DNA of 64,000 bases from Rhizobium subbaraonis (GCF_900220975.1 NZ_OBQD01000012.1:62001-126000); one strand, 5' to 3'; counted from the stretch's first letter, positions 45,170 through 56,900 are shown. The notes: generated by a model from the letters alone, not told the origin. Numbers and translations: made by a program.

Positions 45170-45667
45170 ATGCGGAAAGCATGCTCCATGCTGCTGGCTG
45201 GCTTGTTCGCGCTCTCGACGCTCGTGACGAGCGATGATGCGCAGGCCGACGACGAAAAGAAGCTGAATTTCAAGAAGGACAAGGCGCGGATCACACTGGC
45301 CTATGCGACGCAGACGTCGAAGGTACGACACGGCTGCTTCCCGGGACGGCTGCACGCAGTCCTCGCGCACATCGCCGCCCAGACCGGACGACGCCCCCTC
45401 GTCACCTCGGGGCATCGCTCGGGCGGTCGCCGCGGCTCGTACCACCGCAAATGCATGGCGGCCGACATCAGGGTCCCCGGCGTCTCGGTGAGCCGGATTG
45501 TCGCCGCGGCGAAGTCGGCTCCGGGCATCGGCGGTATCGGCACCTATTGCAACGGCATCGTCCATGTCGACGTGGGGCCGAAGCGGCGGTGGAACTATTG
45601 CAGCGGCCGGGGACGGGGCCTTGCGCGCCTGCACCAGGCAAAGGCCAAAGTTGTTGCGATGCGCTGA
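45170..45667 (+). CDS. Exported M15-type (YcbK-like) peptidase-fold protein
   Basis: A 165-residue protein with a signal peptide (ends near DDAQA, residue 26). The peptidase M15A-like core contains VTSGHRSGG, SYHRKCMAADIRV (the HxxxxxxD zinc-ligand arrangement) and VHVDVGPKRRWNYC (third zinc His). This family includes D-Ala-D-Ala carboxypeptidase-like cell-wall enzymes. Four Cys (CFP, KCMA, YCNG, NYC) could form disulphides in the periplasm. The start has GGGAGAGG 6 bases upstream. It is inserted on the plus strand between trpS and the murJ-VOC pair; only 7 bases separate its stop from the convergent VOC stop. Confidence 0.85.
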   Translation: MRKACSMLLAGLFALSTLVTSDDAQADDEKKLNFKKDKARITLAYATQTSKVRHGCFPGRLHAVLAHIAAQTGRRPLVTSGHRSGGRRGSYHRKCMAADIRVPGVSVSRIVAAAKSAPGIGGIGTYCNGIVHVDVGPKRRWNYCSGRGRGLARLHQAKAKVVAMR

Positions 45668-45674
45668 GTACGCG

Positions 45675-46067
45675 TCAGCCGGCGGGCTGCAGCAGGTCCC
45701 AAGTGTTGCCGAAGACGTCCTCGAACACGGCGACCTTGCCATAAGCCTCGGTCCTCGGCTGCTCGAGGAAGCGGACGCCGGCGGCGACGAAGGAGGCGAA
45801 ATCGCGTTCGAAGTCATCCGTGTGAAGGAAGAAGCCGACCCGGCCGCCGGCCTGGTTGCCGATGGCCGCCTGCTGCCTCTCGCCGGACGCCTGGGCCAGA
45901 AGTAGCCCGGGTCCCTCGCCGCCGTTCGGACGCACGACCACCCAGCGTTTGCCGTCGGGAAGCTGCGTATCCTCGACAAGGTCGAAGCGGAGCGCGCCGC
46001 AATAGAAGGCGATTGCCCGGTCGTAGTCGGGCACGACGAGCGTCACCAGCGCGATCCTGCGGGTCAT
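45675..46067 (-). CDS. VOC (glyoxalase/bleomycin-resistance) family protein
   Basis: A 130-residue vicinal-oxygen-chelate-fold protein. IALVTLVVPDYDRAIAFYCGAL and RWVVVRP form the first beta-alpha-beta module, GRVGFFLHTDDFERDFASFVAAGVRF and VAVFEDVFGNTWDLLQP the second. A potential metal ligand Glu (FED) is near the C-terminus, but the first-position His is absent. The substrate is unknown; glyoxalase-like or resistance roles are common in the family. Its ATG lies in the murJ stop (ATGA overlap), so it is translated with murJ. The GGAG inside the murJ end serves as ribosome site. Confidence 0.82.
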   Translation of the reverse strand: MTRRIALVTLVVPDYDRAIAFYCGALRFDLVEDTQLPDGKRWVVVRPNGGEGPGLLLAQASGERQQAAIGNQAGGRVGFFLHTDDFERDFASFVAAGVRFLEQPRTEAYGKVAVFEDVFGNTWDLLQPAG

Positions 46068-47650
46068 TCTCCGCTCTCCGGCGCGGGCTTGGCCTTGCGC
46101 TTGACGTTGCGGCGGATCATGCCGATGTCGGCACCGCCGATAAGAAAGGCCACGCCGAAATAGATCACCATGGCCAGCCCCACCAATGCGCCGAGCGCTG
46201 CGACCTGTTCCAGCAGCGACGCCGTCGGCGCGAGCCGGGCAGCCAAGGCATCGGCGGCATAGTTCAGGCTGACGGCCATGACGAGCGTCGCGATCAGAAG
46301 CCGGGCGATGCGCCAGGCCAGCGCCTTGTCCAGCGGCCAGTGCCCCCGGCGCACCAGTGTCACAAACAGGAAGATCGCCGTCAGCCATCCCGACGTCGCC
46401 TCCGCCGTGGCGATGCCGCGCTCGTGGAAGAAGGGAAAGAGCGAGACGGCGAGGACGCAGTTGACCACCACCGAGCACATGGTGATGCGCATCGGCGTCT
46501 TGGTGTCCTCGCGCGCGAAGAAGCCCGGATTGAGCGCCTTGATCATCACAAAGCCCGGCAGGCCGAGGCCGTAGATGGCGAGCGTGCCGGCGACGACGGA
46601 AGTCGTCTCCGGCGAAAAGGCGCCCCGTTCGTAGAGGACGCGCACGATCTCGTCGGATATCACCCACAGCGCGCCGGCGGCCGGCAGCGTCAGGAACAGC
46701 ACGAATTCCATCGAGCGGTTCTGCAGGTTGGCCGCTTCCTTCTCGTGCCCAGCCTTCAGCGCGCGGGCCAGTTCCGGCAGCAGCACGACGCCGACGGCGA
46801 TGCCGACGACGCCGAGCGGCAACTGGTAGACGCGGTCCGCATACTGGAGGACCGAGATCGCGCCGTCCTTGGTGGAGGCGATCATCTGTCCGATGATCTG
46901 GTTGATCTGCGTTATGCCGCCCGTCACGGCAGCCGGCAGCGCGAGCCAGAGCAGGCGCTTGACGTTCGGCGTGATCCGCGGCCAGCGAAAGCCGATGCGC
47001 ATGCCCGCATGCAGCACCCCGGCATAGAGAACCGCCATCTGCAAGACGCCCGCGGCAAGCACGCCCCAGGAGAGATACCGGGCCGTTTCCAGCGGAGAGG
47101 CGCCGGAATGCAGGGCGAGACCGAGGGCGCCGATCAGCACCACGTTGAGGAAGATGGGCGCGACCGCGGCGGCGAAATAGTGATGCAGCGAATTGAGCAT
47201 GCCCGACAGCATCGCCGTCAACGACATGCACATCAGGTATGGGAACATGATGACGGCGAGTTCCACCGTCACATCGAACTTTTCCGCATCGCCGACGAAG
47301 CCCGGTGCGATGATCCATGAAACCAGCAGCGGCATCGCCAGTTCCATGGCGATGGTGATGATCATCAGGACAGTGAAGAGGACACCGAACACCTCTTCGG
47401 AAAAACGCTTGGCGCCGTCGATGCCACCTGCCTCTATCTCCTTGGCAAATAGCGGAACGAAGGCCGCGTTGAACGCGCCTTCGGCAAACAGCCTGCGAAA
47501 AAGATTGGGAAAGCGGAATGCCGCGTAGAAGGCATCGGCCATCGGGCCGGTGCCGAGGGCGGCGGCCATCAGCGTTTCGCGCGCAAAACCCAGCACGCGG
47601 CTGCCAAGCGTTGCGCCGCCGACGGTGGCGAATTTACTGACGAGGCTCAT
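46064..47650 (-). CDS. murJ: Lipid II flippase MurJ
   Basis: A 528-residue MOP-superfamily flippase with about 14 helices. The N-terminus [25 protein letters not shown] and the segment [34 protein letters not shown] are typical of MurJ/MviN. It moves lipid II across the inner membrane for peptidoglycan synthesis. The ATG overlaps the glnD stop by 4 bases, the conserved glnD-murJ pair, and its own stop overlaps the VOC gene start. Confidence 0.95.
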   Translation of the reverse strand: MSLVSKFATVGGATLGSRVLGFARETLMAAALGTGPMADAFYAAFRFPNLFRRLFAEGAFNAAFVPLFAKEIEAGGIDGAKRFSEEVFGVLFTVLMIITIAMELAMPLLVSWIIAPGFVGDAEKFDVTVELAVIMFPYLMCMSLTAMLSGMLNSLHHYFAAAVAPIFLNVVLIGALGLALHSGASPLETARYLSWGVLAAGVLQMAVLYAGVLHAGMRIGFRWPRITPNVKRLLWLALPAAVTGGITQINQIIGQMIASTKDGAISVLQYADRVYQLPLGVVGIAVGVVLLPELARALKAGHEKEAANLQNRSMEFVLFLTLPAAGALWVISDEIVRVLYERGAFSPETTSVVAGTLAIYGLGLPGFVMIKALNPGFFAREDTKTPMRITMCSVVVNCVLAVSLFPFFHERGIATAEATSGWLTAIFLFVTLVRRGHWPLDKALAWRIARLLIATLVMAVSLNYAADALAARLAPTASLLEQVAALGALVGLAMVIYFGVAFLIGGADIGMIRRNVKRKAKPAPESGE

Positions 47651-50478
47651 TCCCTGGTCCCTGATTGCGCGCCCAAGGGCGCGACCATGCCCGGCGGCAT
47701 CCTGTCGCGCGCCTCGTCCGCCTCTTCGGCCATCACGGCCTTCAGTCGCGCAACGATGTTGCCCTGCCGGTTCTCATTAGTGATTTTGTGGCCAAGCAGG
47801 TCGTTGACGTAGAACGTATCGATCACCTTCTCGCCGAAGGTTGTGATGTGGGCGGAGGCGATGTCCAGCGAAAGGTCGGACAGCACCGCCGTGACTTCGG
47901 AAAGCAGGCCCGGACGGTCGAGGCACTCGATCTCGATGACGGTGAACTTGTTCGACAGAGTATTGGAGATCGTCACGGCAGGCGGCACGGTAAAGGTCTT
48001 CGAGCGCTTGCGACCGCGCGTGCGATTGGCAATGACCTCCGGCAGGCGCTTGCGACCCGACAGCACGTCCTCGATCATCTTGCCGATGTTGGCGGCGCGG
48101 CGCATCTCGTCGGCGTCGTTGGGAAATTCGCGGTTGACGAGGATCGTGTCCAGCGCGCGCCCGTCGGACGTCGTGAAGATCTGCGCATCGACGATGTTGG
48201 CACCGGCCGCGGCACAGGCGCCGGCGATCACCGTCAGAAGTCGAGGATGGTCCGGCGACAGCACCGTGATCTCGGTTATGGCGTGGAAGGAGTCGGTGCG
48301 CACCATCGTCGCCAACGCCTGCCCCGCCTTGTCGGCATCGCGGATGAAGCCCGCATGCCGCACCTGGTCCTCGAGCGAGACGGTGAGCAGATAGGGATCG
48401 TAGTGCAGGCGGCTATAGGCCTTGCGGTCCTTCTGGCTCCAGTCGGAGAGGGCTTCGTAGAGCCGTTCACGGCCAGCCTTGGCGCGCTCCTTGCGCGACA
48501 CTTCCGAAAAGCCGCCAGACAGCAGAAGCTCGGTCTCGTAGTAAAGGGTACGAAGCAACTGACCTTTCCAGCCGTTCCACACGCCGGGGCCGACTGCGCG
48601 GATATCGCAGACCGTCAGCACGAGCAGCATCTTCAGCCGCTCCATCGACCGCACCTTGTCGGCGAAGTCGACGATCGTCTTGCGGTCGTTCAGGTCGCGT
48701 GTCTGCGCCACAAGCGACATGACAAGATGTTCCTCAATCAGCCAGACCACCAGCTCGGTCTGCTTCGGCGTCAGGCCGAAGCGCTGGCACAGCTTGCGCG
48801 CGACGCGGGCGCCGGCAACGGAATGGTCCTCCGGCCGGCCCTTGGCGACGTCGTGCAGCAGCACCGCCACGTAGAGCGGTACGCGGTCCTCGATCCCCGG
48901 TATAATCTGGCCGGCCAGCGGATGCAGCTCCGTCTCGCGGCCCTGGTCGATCGCCGCCAGCACGCCGACGGACCGGATGAGGTGCTCGTCGACCGTATAG
49001 TGATGATACATGTTGAACTGCATCATCGCGACGATCTTGCCGAAATCGGGGATGAAGCGCCCCAGCACGCCCGCCTCGTTCATCCGCCTGAGGATCAGGG
49101 CCGGATCGCGCGGCGACGTGAGGATGGACAGGAAAAGCCGGTTCGCCTCGTCGTTTTCCCGCAGCGCATTGTTGATCAGCCTCAGCGAGCGCGTCACGAG
49201 CTTCAGGGCGTCGGGATGAAACTCCAGCTCGTTGATGTCGGCGATGTGGAAAAGCCGGATCAGGTTCACCGGGTCGCGCTTGAACACATCGGCATTGGCG
49301 ATCGTGATGCGGCCGCGATCCTCGACGAAATCCAGCGTGCCGGCAATCTTGCGGCTGCGCCGGGTGAAGCGGCTGATCGCTGCGGTGAAGCCCGGCGCCT
49401 CTTTGGCCTGCTGGTCCTCCAGAGCGGCGCAGAAGATGCGCGTCAGGTCGCCCACGTCCTTTGCCACGAGGAAATAGTGCTTCATGAAGCGCTCGACGGC
49501 CGAAAGGCCGGGATGCGGCTGGTAACCCAGGCAGGCCGCGATCTCGGATTGGACGTCGAAGGATAGGCGCTCTTCCGCCTTTCCGGTGAGGAAATGAAGG
49601 TGGCAGCGCACCGCCCAGAGGAAATCGTCCGCCTTCTGGAACAGCTTGTATTCGTGACGGGAAAGGACGCCGAGCTTTATCAGGTCCTCGGGGTCGCGGA
49701 TGCGATAGTAGTATTTGGCTATCCAGAACAGGGTGTGCAGGTCGCGAAGGCCGCCCTTGCCTTCCTTGACGTTCGGCTCCACCAGATAGCGCGTGTCACC
49801 GGCCTTGCGATGGCGCTCGTCGCGTTCGGCAAGCTTGGCGGCAATGAACTCGGGGCCGGTTCCGCGCATGATCTCGCGCTCGAAGCGCACGGCCAGCTCG
49901 TCGAAGAGGAGGTGCGAACCGCACAGGTAACGCGCCTCGAGGATCGCTGTGCGGATCGTCATGTCGCTCTTTGAGAGCGTGATGCATTCCTCGATGCTAC
50001 GGGTCGCATGGCCGACCTTGAAGCCCATGTCCCACAGCACGTAAAGCATGAATTCGATCGCCGGCTCGCTCCATGGCTGGGGCCTCGCCGGAAGCAGGAA
50101 GAGAAGGTCGATATCCGAACCCGGCGCCAGCGTGCCGCGACCGTAGCCGCCGACGGCGGTCACGGTGATGCGGGCGGCCTCCGGAGCCATTGCGGCGCTG
50201 AAGACGTGGTTCAGCGCGAAATCGTGCAGAACAGTGATGATCTGGTCCTGCAGCCAGGAAAGCCGTGCGGCGCAGGCAAGGCCGCTGCCGTCGTTAAACA
50301 GAAGCTCGCGGGCCTGCTCCCGCCCCTGCTGATAGGCGCTCTTGAGTTCGGCGAGAAGGGCCGCCCGCATGCGGTCGCGATATTCGGCATGCGCGCTGGC
50401 GATGAATTCGCACCTTGCCCGGAGTGTGGCGACGTCGAGCAGGCCGGAATGGGCCGGAACCGTTACTTTGCTGTCCAT
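47647..50478 (-). CDS. glnD: PII uridylyltransferase / uridylyl-removing enzyme
   Basis: A 943-residue bifunctional nitrogen sensor. The nucleotidyltransferase motif [20 protein letters not shown] is near residue 108. The HD domain used for uridylyl removal includes [14 protein letters not shown] and [15 protein letters not shown]. Two C-terminal ACT domains (about 720-800 and 845-920) sense glutamine. It uridylylates PII proteins under nitrogen limitation. The start ATG at 50478 ([15 protein letters not shown]) has no strong ribosome site; a longer reading to 50556 is unsupported. It lies 92 bases downstream of mutS. Confidence 0.95.
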   Translation of the reverse strand: MDSKVTVPAHSGLLDVATLRARCEFIASAHAEYRDRMRAALLAELKSAYQQGREQARELLFNDGSGLACAARLSWLQDQIITVLHDFALNHVFSAAMAPEAARITVTAVGGYGRGTLAPGSDIDLLFLLPARPQPWSEPAIEFMLYVLWDMGFKVGHATRSIEECITLSKSDMTIRTAILEARYLCGSHLLFDELAVRFEREIMRGTGPEFIAAKLAERDERHRKAGDTRYLVEPNVKEGKGGLRDLHTLFWIAKYYYRIRDPEDLIKLGVLSRHEYKLFQKADDFLWAVRCHLHFLTGKAEERLSFDVQSEIAACLGYQPHPGLSAVERFMKHYFLVAKDVGDLTRIFCAALEDQQAKEAPGFTAAISRFTRRSRKIAGTLDFVEDRGRITIANADVFKRDPVNLIRLFHIADINELEFHPDALKLVTRSLRLINNALRENDEANRLFLSILTSPRDPALILRRMNEAGVLGRFIPDFGKIVAMMQFNMYHHYTVDEHLIRSVGVLAAIDQGRETELHPLAGQIIPGIEDRVPLYVAVLLHDVAKGRPEDHSVAGARVARKLCQRFGLTPKQTELVVWLIEEHLVMSLVAQTRDLNDRKTIVDFADKVRSMERLKMLLVLTVCDIRAVGPGVWNGWKGQLLRTLYYETELLLSGGFSEVSRKERAKAGRERLYEALSDWSQKDRKAYSRLHYDPYLLTVSLEDQVRHAGFIRDADKAGQALATMVRTDSFHAITEITVLSPDHPRLLTVIAGACAAAGANIVDAQIFTTSDGRALDTILVNREFPNDADEMRRAANIGKMIEDVLSGRKRLPEVIANRTRGRKRSKTFTVPPAVTISNTLSNKFTVIEIECLDRPGLLSEVTAVLSDLSLDIASAHITTFGEKVIDTFYVNDLLGHKITNENRQGNIVARLKAVMAEEADEARDRMPPGMVAPLGAQSGTRE

Positions 50479-50570
50479 AAAATTGCGACCGCCTGCTGCC
50501 CTTCTGTCCTTCGTCACCCGCCGGTGCTGAAGCGCTATAGCCCTTTTTGGCTGCAAGCGACAGTCACGTG

Positions 50571-53324
50571 TTATCGACCGGCTGCTTCCTTCTTCAGGGC
50601 ATAGAGCGCTTCAAGCGCTTCGCGGGGCGACATGTCGTCGGGGTTCAGGCCCGTGAGCATTTCCTCCACCTTCGAGGTGGAGGCCGCTTTAGCCGTCTCC
50701 TCGCGCCGCACCGCCATCTGGAACAGTGGCAGGTCGTCTATCAGCTGGCTTGCGGGGTTCTTGCGGTCGGCATCCTCGAGCTTCGCCAGCACGTCCTTGG
50801 CCCGCGCCACGACCGAAGCCGGCAGGCCGGCAAGCCGCGCCACCTGGATGCCGTAGGAGCGGTCCGCCGCACCCGGCCCGACCTCGTGCAGGAAGATCAC
50901 CTCGCCGTCCCACTCCTTGACCCGCATGGTGGCATTGGAGAGGCGGCCAAGCTTTTCCGACAGAACCGTCAGCTCGTGGAAATGGGTGGCGAAGAGGCCG
51001 CGGCAGCGGTTGGCCTCGTGCAGATGCTCGACTGCGGCCCAGGCAATCGACAGGCCGTCGAAGGTGGCGGTGCCACGGCCGATCTCATCGAGGATCACCA
51101 GCGAATGCTCGGTCGCCTGGTTGAGGATTGCCGCCGTCTCGACCATCTCGACCATGAAGGTCGACCGGCCGCGGGCGAGGTCGTCCGAGGCACCGACGCG
51201 CGAAAACAGCCGGTCGACGATACCGATGTGGGCGCTTTCGGCGGGAACGTAGCTGCCCATCTGGGCGAGGATGGCGATCAGCGCATTCTGGCGCAGGAAG
51301 GTCGACTTACCGCCCATGTTGGGGCCGGTCAGCAGCCAGATCGCGCCGTCGCCCTTGCCGGCAACGGGGGAAAGGTCGCAAGAGTTGGCGACGAAGGGAT
51401 TGCCGGCCTGCCTGCGCAGCGCCTGCTCGACCACCGGATGGCGCCCGCCAACGATGGAAAACATCTTCGAACGGTCGACCACCGGTCGGCAATAGCCCTG
51501 TTCCTCGGCCAGCACTGCAAGCCCTTGCGAAACGTCGATGACCGACAGGGCTCGCGCCGCCGCCTTGATGGAATCCGCCTGTGCGACGACGGCTTCCGTC
51601 AGGGCGTCGAAAGCCGCAAGCTCGATCGACAGCGCCCGGTCGGCGGCGTTCGCAATCTTCGTCTCCAGCTCGGAAAGCACGGTCGTGGTAAAGCGCATGG
51701 CGCCTGCCATCGTCTGCCGGTGGATGAAACGCGCCTTCGCCTCGTCCGTCTCCGTCAGCGCCGCGGCATTGCCGGCCGAAACCTCGATGAAGTAGCCAAG
51801 CACGTTGTTGTGCTTGATCTTCAGCGACCTGACGCCGGTCTCCTCGGCATATTGCAGTTGCAGGCCGGCGATCACCCGGCGCGACTGGTCGCGCAGTGCC
51901 CGCATCTCGTCGAGTTCCGCGTCAGCGCCCTCGCGGATGAAGCCGCCTTCGCGCTTCAGGAGCGGCAACTCATCGGCGAGCATGCCGCTCAGCCGTTCCG
52001 ACAGCGCGACCGGAAGCGCTGCGATATCCCGCTGGGCCGCCGCCAGCTCATCGGCGAGCGCCTCGCCCGCCATCAGGCCGGCGACTGCCGAAGCCGCCCG
52101 CATACCCTGCAGCAGCGCGCCGAGATCGCGCGGGCCGCCGCGGCCGAGCGCCAGCCGGGACAGGGCGCGGGGCATGTCCGGCAGAAGCTTCAATGCGTCG
52201 CGCAGGTCGGACGTAAAGGAGGGACGATCGGCCAGCGCGGCAATAGAATCCAGCCGCGCGTTAACCGGATCAGGATCGGTCACCGGCGACATAAGCCGTT
52301 CGGCGAGCAGCCGCGCGCCGCCGCTGGTCACGGTCCGGTCGATCGCCTTGAGCAGCGTGCCGCTGCGTTCGCCGGAAAGCGTGCGCACCAGCTCGAGATT
52401 GGCGCGCGTGGCAGGATCGATGAAGAGCGTGGAGGCTGAGCTTTCGCGCTCCGGCGGCCCGAGCGGCGGGCGTTCTGAGATTTGCGTCTTTTCAACATAG
52501 GCTATGGCAGCAGACGCCGCCGAAAGCTCGGCGCGCGAAAAGGTGCCGAAGCCATCGAGGGTACCGACGTCGAAATAGCGCGCGATCCGCCCCTCCGCGG
52601 TGGCGCTGTCGAACAGAACCGCCGGCTGCGGCACGACCACCCGCCCGAGCACGTCGACCACCGGCCGGAACTCGGGGTCATGGAACAGGGTGTCCGGAAC
52701 GATCAGTTCACGCGGCTCGATGCGCAGGATGTCAGCCAGAAGCCTTTGCTGCGTCGTCTCGGCCAGGCGAAAGACGCCCGTGGAAATATCGATCCAGGCG
52801 AGCGCCAGCGCCGGCTCGGCGCCGCCGCGGATGCGCGACAGCGTCATGAGATAGTTGGCGTCGGACGGCGACAGCAGCTTCTCTTCCGTCAGCGTGCCCG
52901 GGGTGACGAGACGAACAACGTCGCGGCGGACGACCGATTTTGATCCGCGCTTTTTGGCCTCCGCCGGATCCTCCACCTGCTCGCAGACGGCAACGCGGAA
53001 GCCGAGCGCGATCAGCTTCTGCAGATAGTCGTCCGCCGCATGGATCGGCACGCCGCACATCGGGATTTCCTGCCCCATGTGCTGGCCCCGCTTGGTCAGC
53101 GTGATGCCGAGCGCGCGCGAGGCATCCGCCGCGTCCTGGAAAAACAGCTCGTAGAAATCGCCCATCCGGTAAAACAGCAGGCTGTCCGGATTATTGGCCT
53201 TGATTTCGATATACTGCTCCATCATCGGCGTCGCCGATGCGCGACTTGCCCCGCTGGCAAGTTCGGCTGTCGTCAGTATGTCGCTTTTGCGCAGGATTTG
53301 GTCGTCCACGGAAAGATAGTTCAT
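50571..53324 (-). CDS. mutS: DNA mismatch repair protein MutS
   Basis: A 917-residue mismatch-recognition ATPase. The mismatch-binding Phe-x-Glu is in [13 protein letters not shown] near residue 55. Walker A is [14 protein letters not shown] near 677, and the Walker B/signature region is [21 protein letters not shown] near 755. The length is typical of alphaproteobacterial MutS with an N-terminal extension of about 33 residues before MMEQYIEIK. It is divergent from maeB (113-bp gap) and heads the mutS-glnD-murJ-VOC run. Confidence 0.95.
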   Translation of the reverse strand: MNYLSVDDQILRKSDILTTAELASGASRASATPMMEQYIEIKANNPDSLLFYRMGDFYELFFQDAADASRALGITLTKRGQHMGQEIPMCGVPIHAADDYLQKLIALGFRVAVCEQVEDPAEAKKRGSKSVVRRDVVRLVTPGTLTEEKLLSPSDANYLMTLSRIRGGAEPALALAWIDISTGVFRLAETTQQRLLADILRIEPRELIVPDTLFHDPEFRPVVDVLGRVVVPQPAVLFDSATAEGRIARYFDVGTLDGFGTFSRAELSAASAAIAYVEKTQISERPPLGPPERESSASTLFIDPATRANLELVRTLSGERSGTLLKAIDRTVTSGGARLLAERLMSPVTDPDPVNARLDSIAALADRPSFTSDLRDALKLLPDMPRALSRLALGRGGPRDLGALLQGMRAASAVAGLMAGEALADELAAAQRDIAALPVALSERLSGMLADELPLLKREGGFIREGADAELDEMRALRDQSRRVIAGLQLQYAEETGVRSLKIKHNNVLGYFIEVSAGNAAALTETDEAKARFIHRQTMAGAMRFTTTVLSELETKIANAADRALSIELAAFDALTEAVVAQADSIKAAARALSVIDVSQGLAVLAEEQGYCRPVVDRSKMFSIVGGRHPVVEQALRRQAGNPFVANSCDLSPVAGKGDGAIWLLTGPNMGGKSTFLRQNALIAILAQMGSYVPAESAHIGIVDRLFSRVGASDDLARGRSTFMVEMVETAAILNQATEHSLVILDEIGRGTATFDGLSIAWAAVEHLHEANRCRGLFATHFHELTVLSEKLGRLSNATMRVKEWDGEVIFLHEVGPGAADRSYGIQVARLAGLPASVVARAKDVLAKLEDADRKNPASQLIDDLPLFQMAVRREETAKAASTSKVEEMLTGLNPDDMSPREALEALYALKKEAAGR

Positions 53325-53437
53325 CCCAAAAAAACAGGTGTCACCCTAGCCGCGCCTCGCTATAGAAGACAACACCCTGGGAGCGCGCGGAACGCGATGC
53401 CCACAGGAGCTTGGCCAGAATGGAGTGGGAAGGACCG

Positions 53438-55723
53438 ATGGCGGAAACCAGCAAGACAAAACGGGCTGTTGCAAGCGTGACCGATCAGGAGGCGCTGGAT
53501 TTCCATGCACGCGGCCGGCCGGGAAAGCTGGAAATCACGCCGACGAAGCCGATGGCGACGCAGCGCGACCTTTCGCTGGCCTATTCGCCGGGCGTGGCCG
53601 CTCCGGTCAAGGCGATCGCCGAGGATCCCTCGCGCGCCTATGACTATACCTCGCGCGGCAACATGGTCGCTGTCATCTCCAACGGCACCGCCATCCTCGG
53701 CCTCGGCAATCTGGGCGCGCTCGCCTCCAAGCCCGTGATGGAAGGCAAGTCGGTGCTGTTCAAGCGCTTCGCCGACGTCGACAGCATCGACCTCGAGGTC
53801 GATACGGAGAACGTCGAAGAGTTCATCAACTGCGTGCGCTATCTCGGCCCCTCCTTCGGCGGCATCAACCTCGAAGACATCAAGGCGCCCGATTGTTTCA
53901 TCATCGAGCAGCGCCTGCGCGAGCTGATGGACATCCCCGTCTTCCATGACGACCAGCACGGCACCGCCATTATCGCCGCGGCCGGACTGATGAATGCGCT
54001 GACGCTGACCGGACGCGACTTCAAGACCACGAAGCTGGTCTGCAACGGCGCGGGTGCTGCTGCGATCGCCTGTATCGAGCTGATCAAGGCGATGGGCTTC
54101 AACCCGGAGAACGTCATCCTCTGCGACACCAAGGGCGTGATTTACCAGGGTCGCGAAGACGGCATGAACCAGTGGAAGTCGGCACACGCCGTCAAGACCG
54201 ACCGGCGCTCGCTGAAGGAAGCGCTGGACGGTGCCGACGTGTTCTTCGGCCTTTCGGCGAAGGGCGCGCTGACCAGCGAGATGGTGCAGTCGATGGCGCC
54301 GCAGCCGATCATCTTCGCGATGGCCAACCCGGACCCGGAAATCACCCCGGAAGAGGTGGCCCGCATCCGCGACGACGCGATCGTGGCAACGGGACGTTCG
54401 GACTATCCCAACCAGGTCAACAACGTTCTCGGCTTCCCCTATATCTTCCGCGGCGCGCTGGACGTGCGCGCGACTACGATCAACGACGCGATGAAGATCG
54501 CGGCCGCAGAAGCGCTCGCCAATCTGGCCAAGGAGGACGTGCCGGACGACGTCGCCGCCGCCTACCAGGGCAATCGGCCGCGCTTCGGCTCGCAATACAT
54601 CATTCCGGTCCCCTTCGACCCGCGGCTTATCTCGGCCATCCCCGTTGCCGTCGCACAGGCTGCGATGGAGACGGGCGTTGCCCGCCGGCCGCTGCTCGAC
54701 CTTGATGCCTATGCGCGCGAACTGAAGGCGCGGCGCGACCCGATCGCCTCGACGCTTCAGAACATCTACGCCCGCGTGCGCCGGCATCCCAAGCGTGTCG
54801 TCTTCGCCGAAGGCGAGGAGGAACAGATGATGCGCGCCGCCGTCTCCTATGCCAACCAGCAGCTCGGCACCGCCATACTGGTCGGCCGCGAGGACCGCAT
54901 GCGCGAGACTGCTGCGCGTGCCGGCATCGACCTCGACCGCCCCGGCATCGCGCTTCTGAACGCGCGCATCTCCAAGCGCAACGACGCCTATACGGACTAC
55001 CTGTATGCCCGCATCCAGCGGAAGGGCTACCTCTTCCGCGACGCCCAGCGCCTGATCAACAACGACCGCAACCATTTTGCGGCCTGCATGGTGGCGCTCG
55101 GCGATGCGGATGCGATGGTGACCGGGCTGACGCGTAACTATTCGACTGCGCTGGAAGACGTTCGCCGCTGCATCGACCCCAAGCCCGGCCACCGCATTAT
55201 CGGCGCCTCGCTGGCCCTCTGCCGCGGCCGCACCGTGCTCGTGGCAGATACGGCGGTACACGACATGCCGTCTGCGGAGGAACTGGCAGACATCGCCGAG
55301 GAAGCAGCAGGCCTCGCCCGCAAGCTCGGCTATGAGCCGCGCGTGGCGATGCTGGCCTATTCGACCTTCGGCAATCCGTCGGGCGAACGCTCCGAGCGCG
55401 TCCGCGAAGCGGTCAAGATCCTCGACAAGCGGCGCGTCGATTTCGAGTATGACGGCGAAATGGCCGCCGACGTGGCGCTGAACCCCAAGATCATGGAACA
55501 GTACCCGTTCTGCCGCCTCTCCGGTCCGGGCAACGTGCTGGTCATGCCTGCCTTCCACTCCGCCGCAATCTCGACGAAGATGCTGCAGGAGCTTGGCGGC
55601 TCGACGGTGATCGGCCCGCTGCTCGTCGGCCTCGACAAGTCGGTCCAGATCGTCTCGATGGGCGCAAAGGACAGCGACATCGTCAACATGGCGGCGCTGG
55701 CGGCGTATAACGCCGGGGTCTGA
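53438..55723 (+). CDS. maeB: NADP-dependent malic enzyme with phosphotransacetylase-like domain
   Basis: A 761-residue two-domain enzyme. The malic-enzyme part (about 1-430) has the N-terminal [20 protein letters not shown], metal/substrate block [12 protein letters not shown] and the dinucleotide-binding segment [14 protein letters not shown]. The C-terminal third resembles phosphate acetyltransferase ([16 protein letters not shown], then [19 protein letters not shown]) but usually serves regulation by acetyl-CoA. Its N-terminal wording is closer to the Sinorhizobium Tme (NADP) than to Dme (NAD). It converts malate to pyruvate plus NADPH. The start at 53438 is preceded by GGAAGGA; ATG 53420 or 53411 would add up to nine residues. 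Confidence 0.93.
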   Translation: MAETSKTKRAVASVTDQEALDFHARGRPGKLEITPTKPMATQRDLSLAYSPGVAAPVKAIAEDPSRAYDYTSRGNMVAVISNGTAILGLGNLGALASKPVMEGKSVLFKRFADVDSIDLEVDTENVEEFINCVRYLGPSFGGINLEDIKAPDCFIIEQRLRELMDIPVFHDDQHGTAIIAAAGLMNALTLTGRDFKTTKLVCNGAGAAAIACIELIKAMGFNPENVILCDTKGVIYQGREDGMNQWKSAHAVKTDRRSLKEALDGADVFFGLSAKGALTSEMVQSMAPQPIIFAMANPDPEITPEEVARIRDDAIVATGRSDYPNQVNNVLGFPYIFRGALDVRATTINDAMKIAAAEALANLAKEDVPDDVAAAYQGNRPRFGSQYIIPVPFDPRLISAIPVAVAQAAMETGVARRPLLDLDAYARELKARRDPIASTLQNIYARVRRHPKRVVFAEGEEEQMMRAAVSYANQQLGTAILVGREDRMRETAARAGIDLDRPGIALLNARISKRNDAYTDYLYARIQRKGYLFRDAQRLINNDRNHFAACMVALGDADAMVTGLTRNYSTALEDVRRCIDPKPGHRIIGASLALCRGRTVLVADTAVHDMPSAEELADIAEEAAGLARKLGYEPRVAMLAYSTFGNPSGERSERVREAVKILDKRRVDFEYDGEMAADVALNPKIMEQYPFCRLSGPGNVLVMPAFHSAAISTKMLQELGGSTVIGPLLVGLDKSVQIVSMGAKDSDIVNMAALAAYNAGV

Positions 55724-55733
55724 ACGACCATTT

Positions 55734-55768
55734 GAGCATTTCCGGCGAAGCAAACGCCGGAAATGCTC
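55734..55768. terminator. 14-bp perfect inverted repeat between maeB and olsB
   Basis: GAGCATTTCCGGCG / CGCCGGAAATGCTC with a 7-base loop lies 11 bases after the maeB stop, between convergent genes. There is no T-tract. The GAGCATTTCCGG core resembles a palindromic intergenic repeat I know from Rhizobiaceae genomes, so it may be a mobile-type repeat doubling as a bidirectional terminator. Confidence 0.65.
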
Positions 55769-55883
55769 TAGCCCCCCGATTTCTCGCAACACGACGCAAA
55801 ATTGCGTCCGGGATCGTCCGCATTGTCGAAGCGTTCAGCGGCGCAGTGAAAAATTCTCTCCGCCGAGCGGCTTGTGGGACCCT

Positions 55884-56780
55884 TCAGCTTGCGAACCGTC
55901 CCGCATCCGCGCCGTAGTAGTTGATGTAGCGGCCGGAAATACTGCCGATCGGCAGCACGATCAGCACGTCCGTGGTGCGGAACGCATGGTCGACGACGGC
56001 GCCGTCGCCGATCATTGCGCCGAGTCGCAGATAACCCTTGATCAGCGGCGGCATGGCGAACAGCGCCTTGCGGGCATTGACCGCCTCGCTCGGCATCAGG
56101 TCCATGGTGCGATACTGGTCTTCGTGCGCGCTGACGGTCCATTCCCCGCGCACGAGGGCATTCTGGTGCAGGAAGGAAAGGGCCAGGGCGTGTTCTTCCG
56201 GCACGACACCCGAGAACGAACCGCAGCCGAACATGGCGCTGATGCCGTGCTTGAGGGCATAGGCCCAAGCGCCCTGCCAGAGTAATTCCACCGTCCGCTT
56301 GGTGCGATACTGGGGAAGCACGCAGGACCGCCCGAGCTCCATGAACTGCTTGTCGGCGTGGCGGGCGATCAGCGCATCGACATCGAATTCCGACTGCGAA
56401 TAGAATCCGCCCGACCCCTTCGCCACGTCCTGGCGCAGCAGGCGGTAGGTTCCGACGATCTGCTCCTCACTGTCGCCCTCGATCGCGGTGTCGAGCACGA
56501 GGAGATGATCGCAGACCATGTCCCAGGCATCTATGTCGCGCCGCCGGCGCATGGCGTCCGGAGCGATTTGCGCGTTCATTTCTTCCACGAAGACGCGATA
56601 ACGCACGGCCTGTGCGGCGTCGATCTCGCTGTTGGTCACCGCCAGCCTCGTCTCGAGGCTGCCGATCCGGCCCAGCACTTCGGCTGGCCTGCGGGCAGGA
56701 AGGCGGCACGTCGACAGCACGGTTTCGGTCACCACGTTTGGTTCAGCGATCTCCACGGTCATCGTCCAATTCCCATCCAT
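55884..56780 (-). CDS. olsB: L-ornithine N-alpha-acyltransferase (OlsB-like)
   Basis: A 298-residue acyltransferase of the GNAT-like OlsB/hemolysin-related family. Key blocks: LETRLAVTNSEIDAAQAVRYRVFVEEM, DMVCDHLLVLDT, IVGTYRLLRQDVA, FMELGRSCVLPQYRTKRTVELLWQG and a C-terminal YINYYGADAGRF. It joins a 3-hydroxyacyl chain from acyl-ACP to ornithine, making lyso-ornithine lipid in the cytoplasm; OlsA then adds the second chain. ATG 56780 is used; an in-frame ATG at 56762 is a close alternative. It is convergent with maeB. Ornithine lipids help membranes under phosphate limitation. Confidence 0.85.
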   Translation of the reverse strand: MDGNWTMTVEIAEPNVVTETVLSTCRLPARRPAEVLGRIGSLETRLAVTNSEIDAAQAVRYRVFVEEMNAQIAPDAMRRRRDIDAWDMVCDHLLVLDTAIEGDSEEQIVGTYRLLRQDVAKGSGGFYSQSEFDVDALIARHADKQFMELGRSCVLPQYRTKRTVELLWQGAWAYALKHGISAMFGCGSFSGVVPEEHALALSFLHQNALVRGEWTVSAHEDQYRTMDLMPSEAVNARKALFAMPPLIKGYLRLGAMIGDGAVVDHAFRTTDVLIVLPIGSISGRYINYYGADAGRFAS

Positions 56781-56900
56781 GTCAGGTGCGTGTCTTTAAA
56801 CACGAATCTGCGACAGGAGAGTGACACCGGAGCCTTGCGACCTTAGGGGCACGCCGCCTCGCGGGCAAGCAAAACCAAGGCGCAACCGGAAGGCACAGCG

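Noticed and set aside
47665-49566. 633-residue open frame antisense to glnD
   Set aside because: GlnD domains are intact on the minus strand; the plus frame has no homologous features.
53360-55792. 810-residue open frame antisense to maeB
   Set aside because: Malic enzyme motifs are complete on the plus strand; the antisense product is compositionally biased (His/Arg/Asp-rich).
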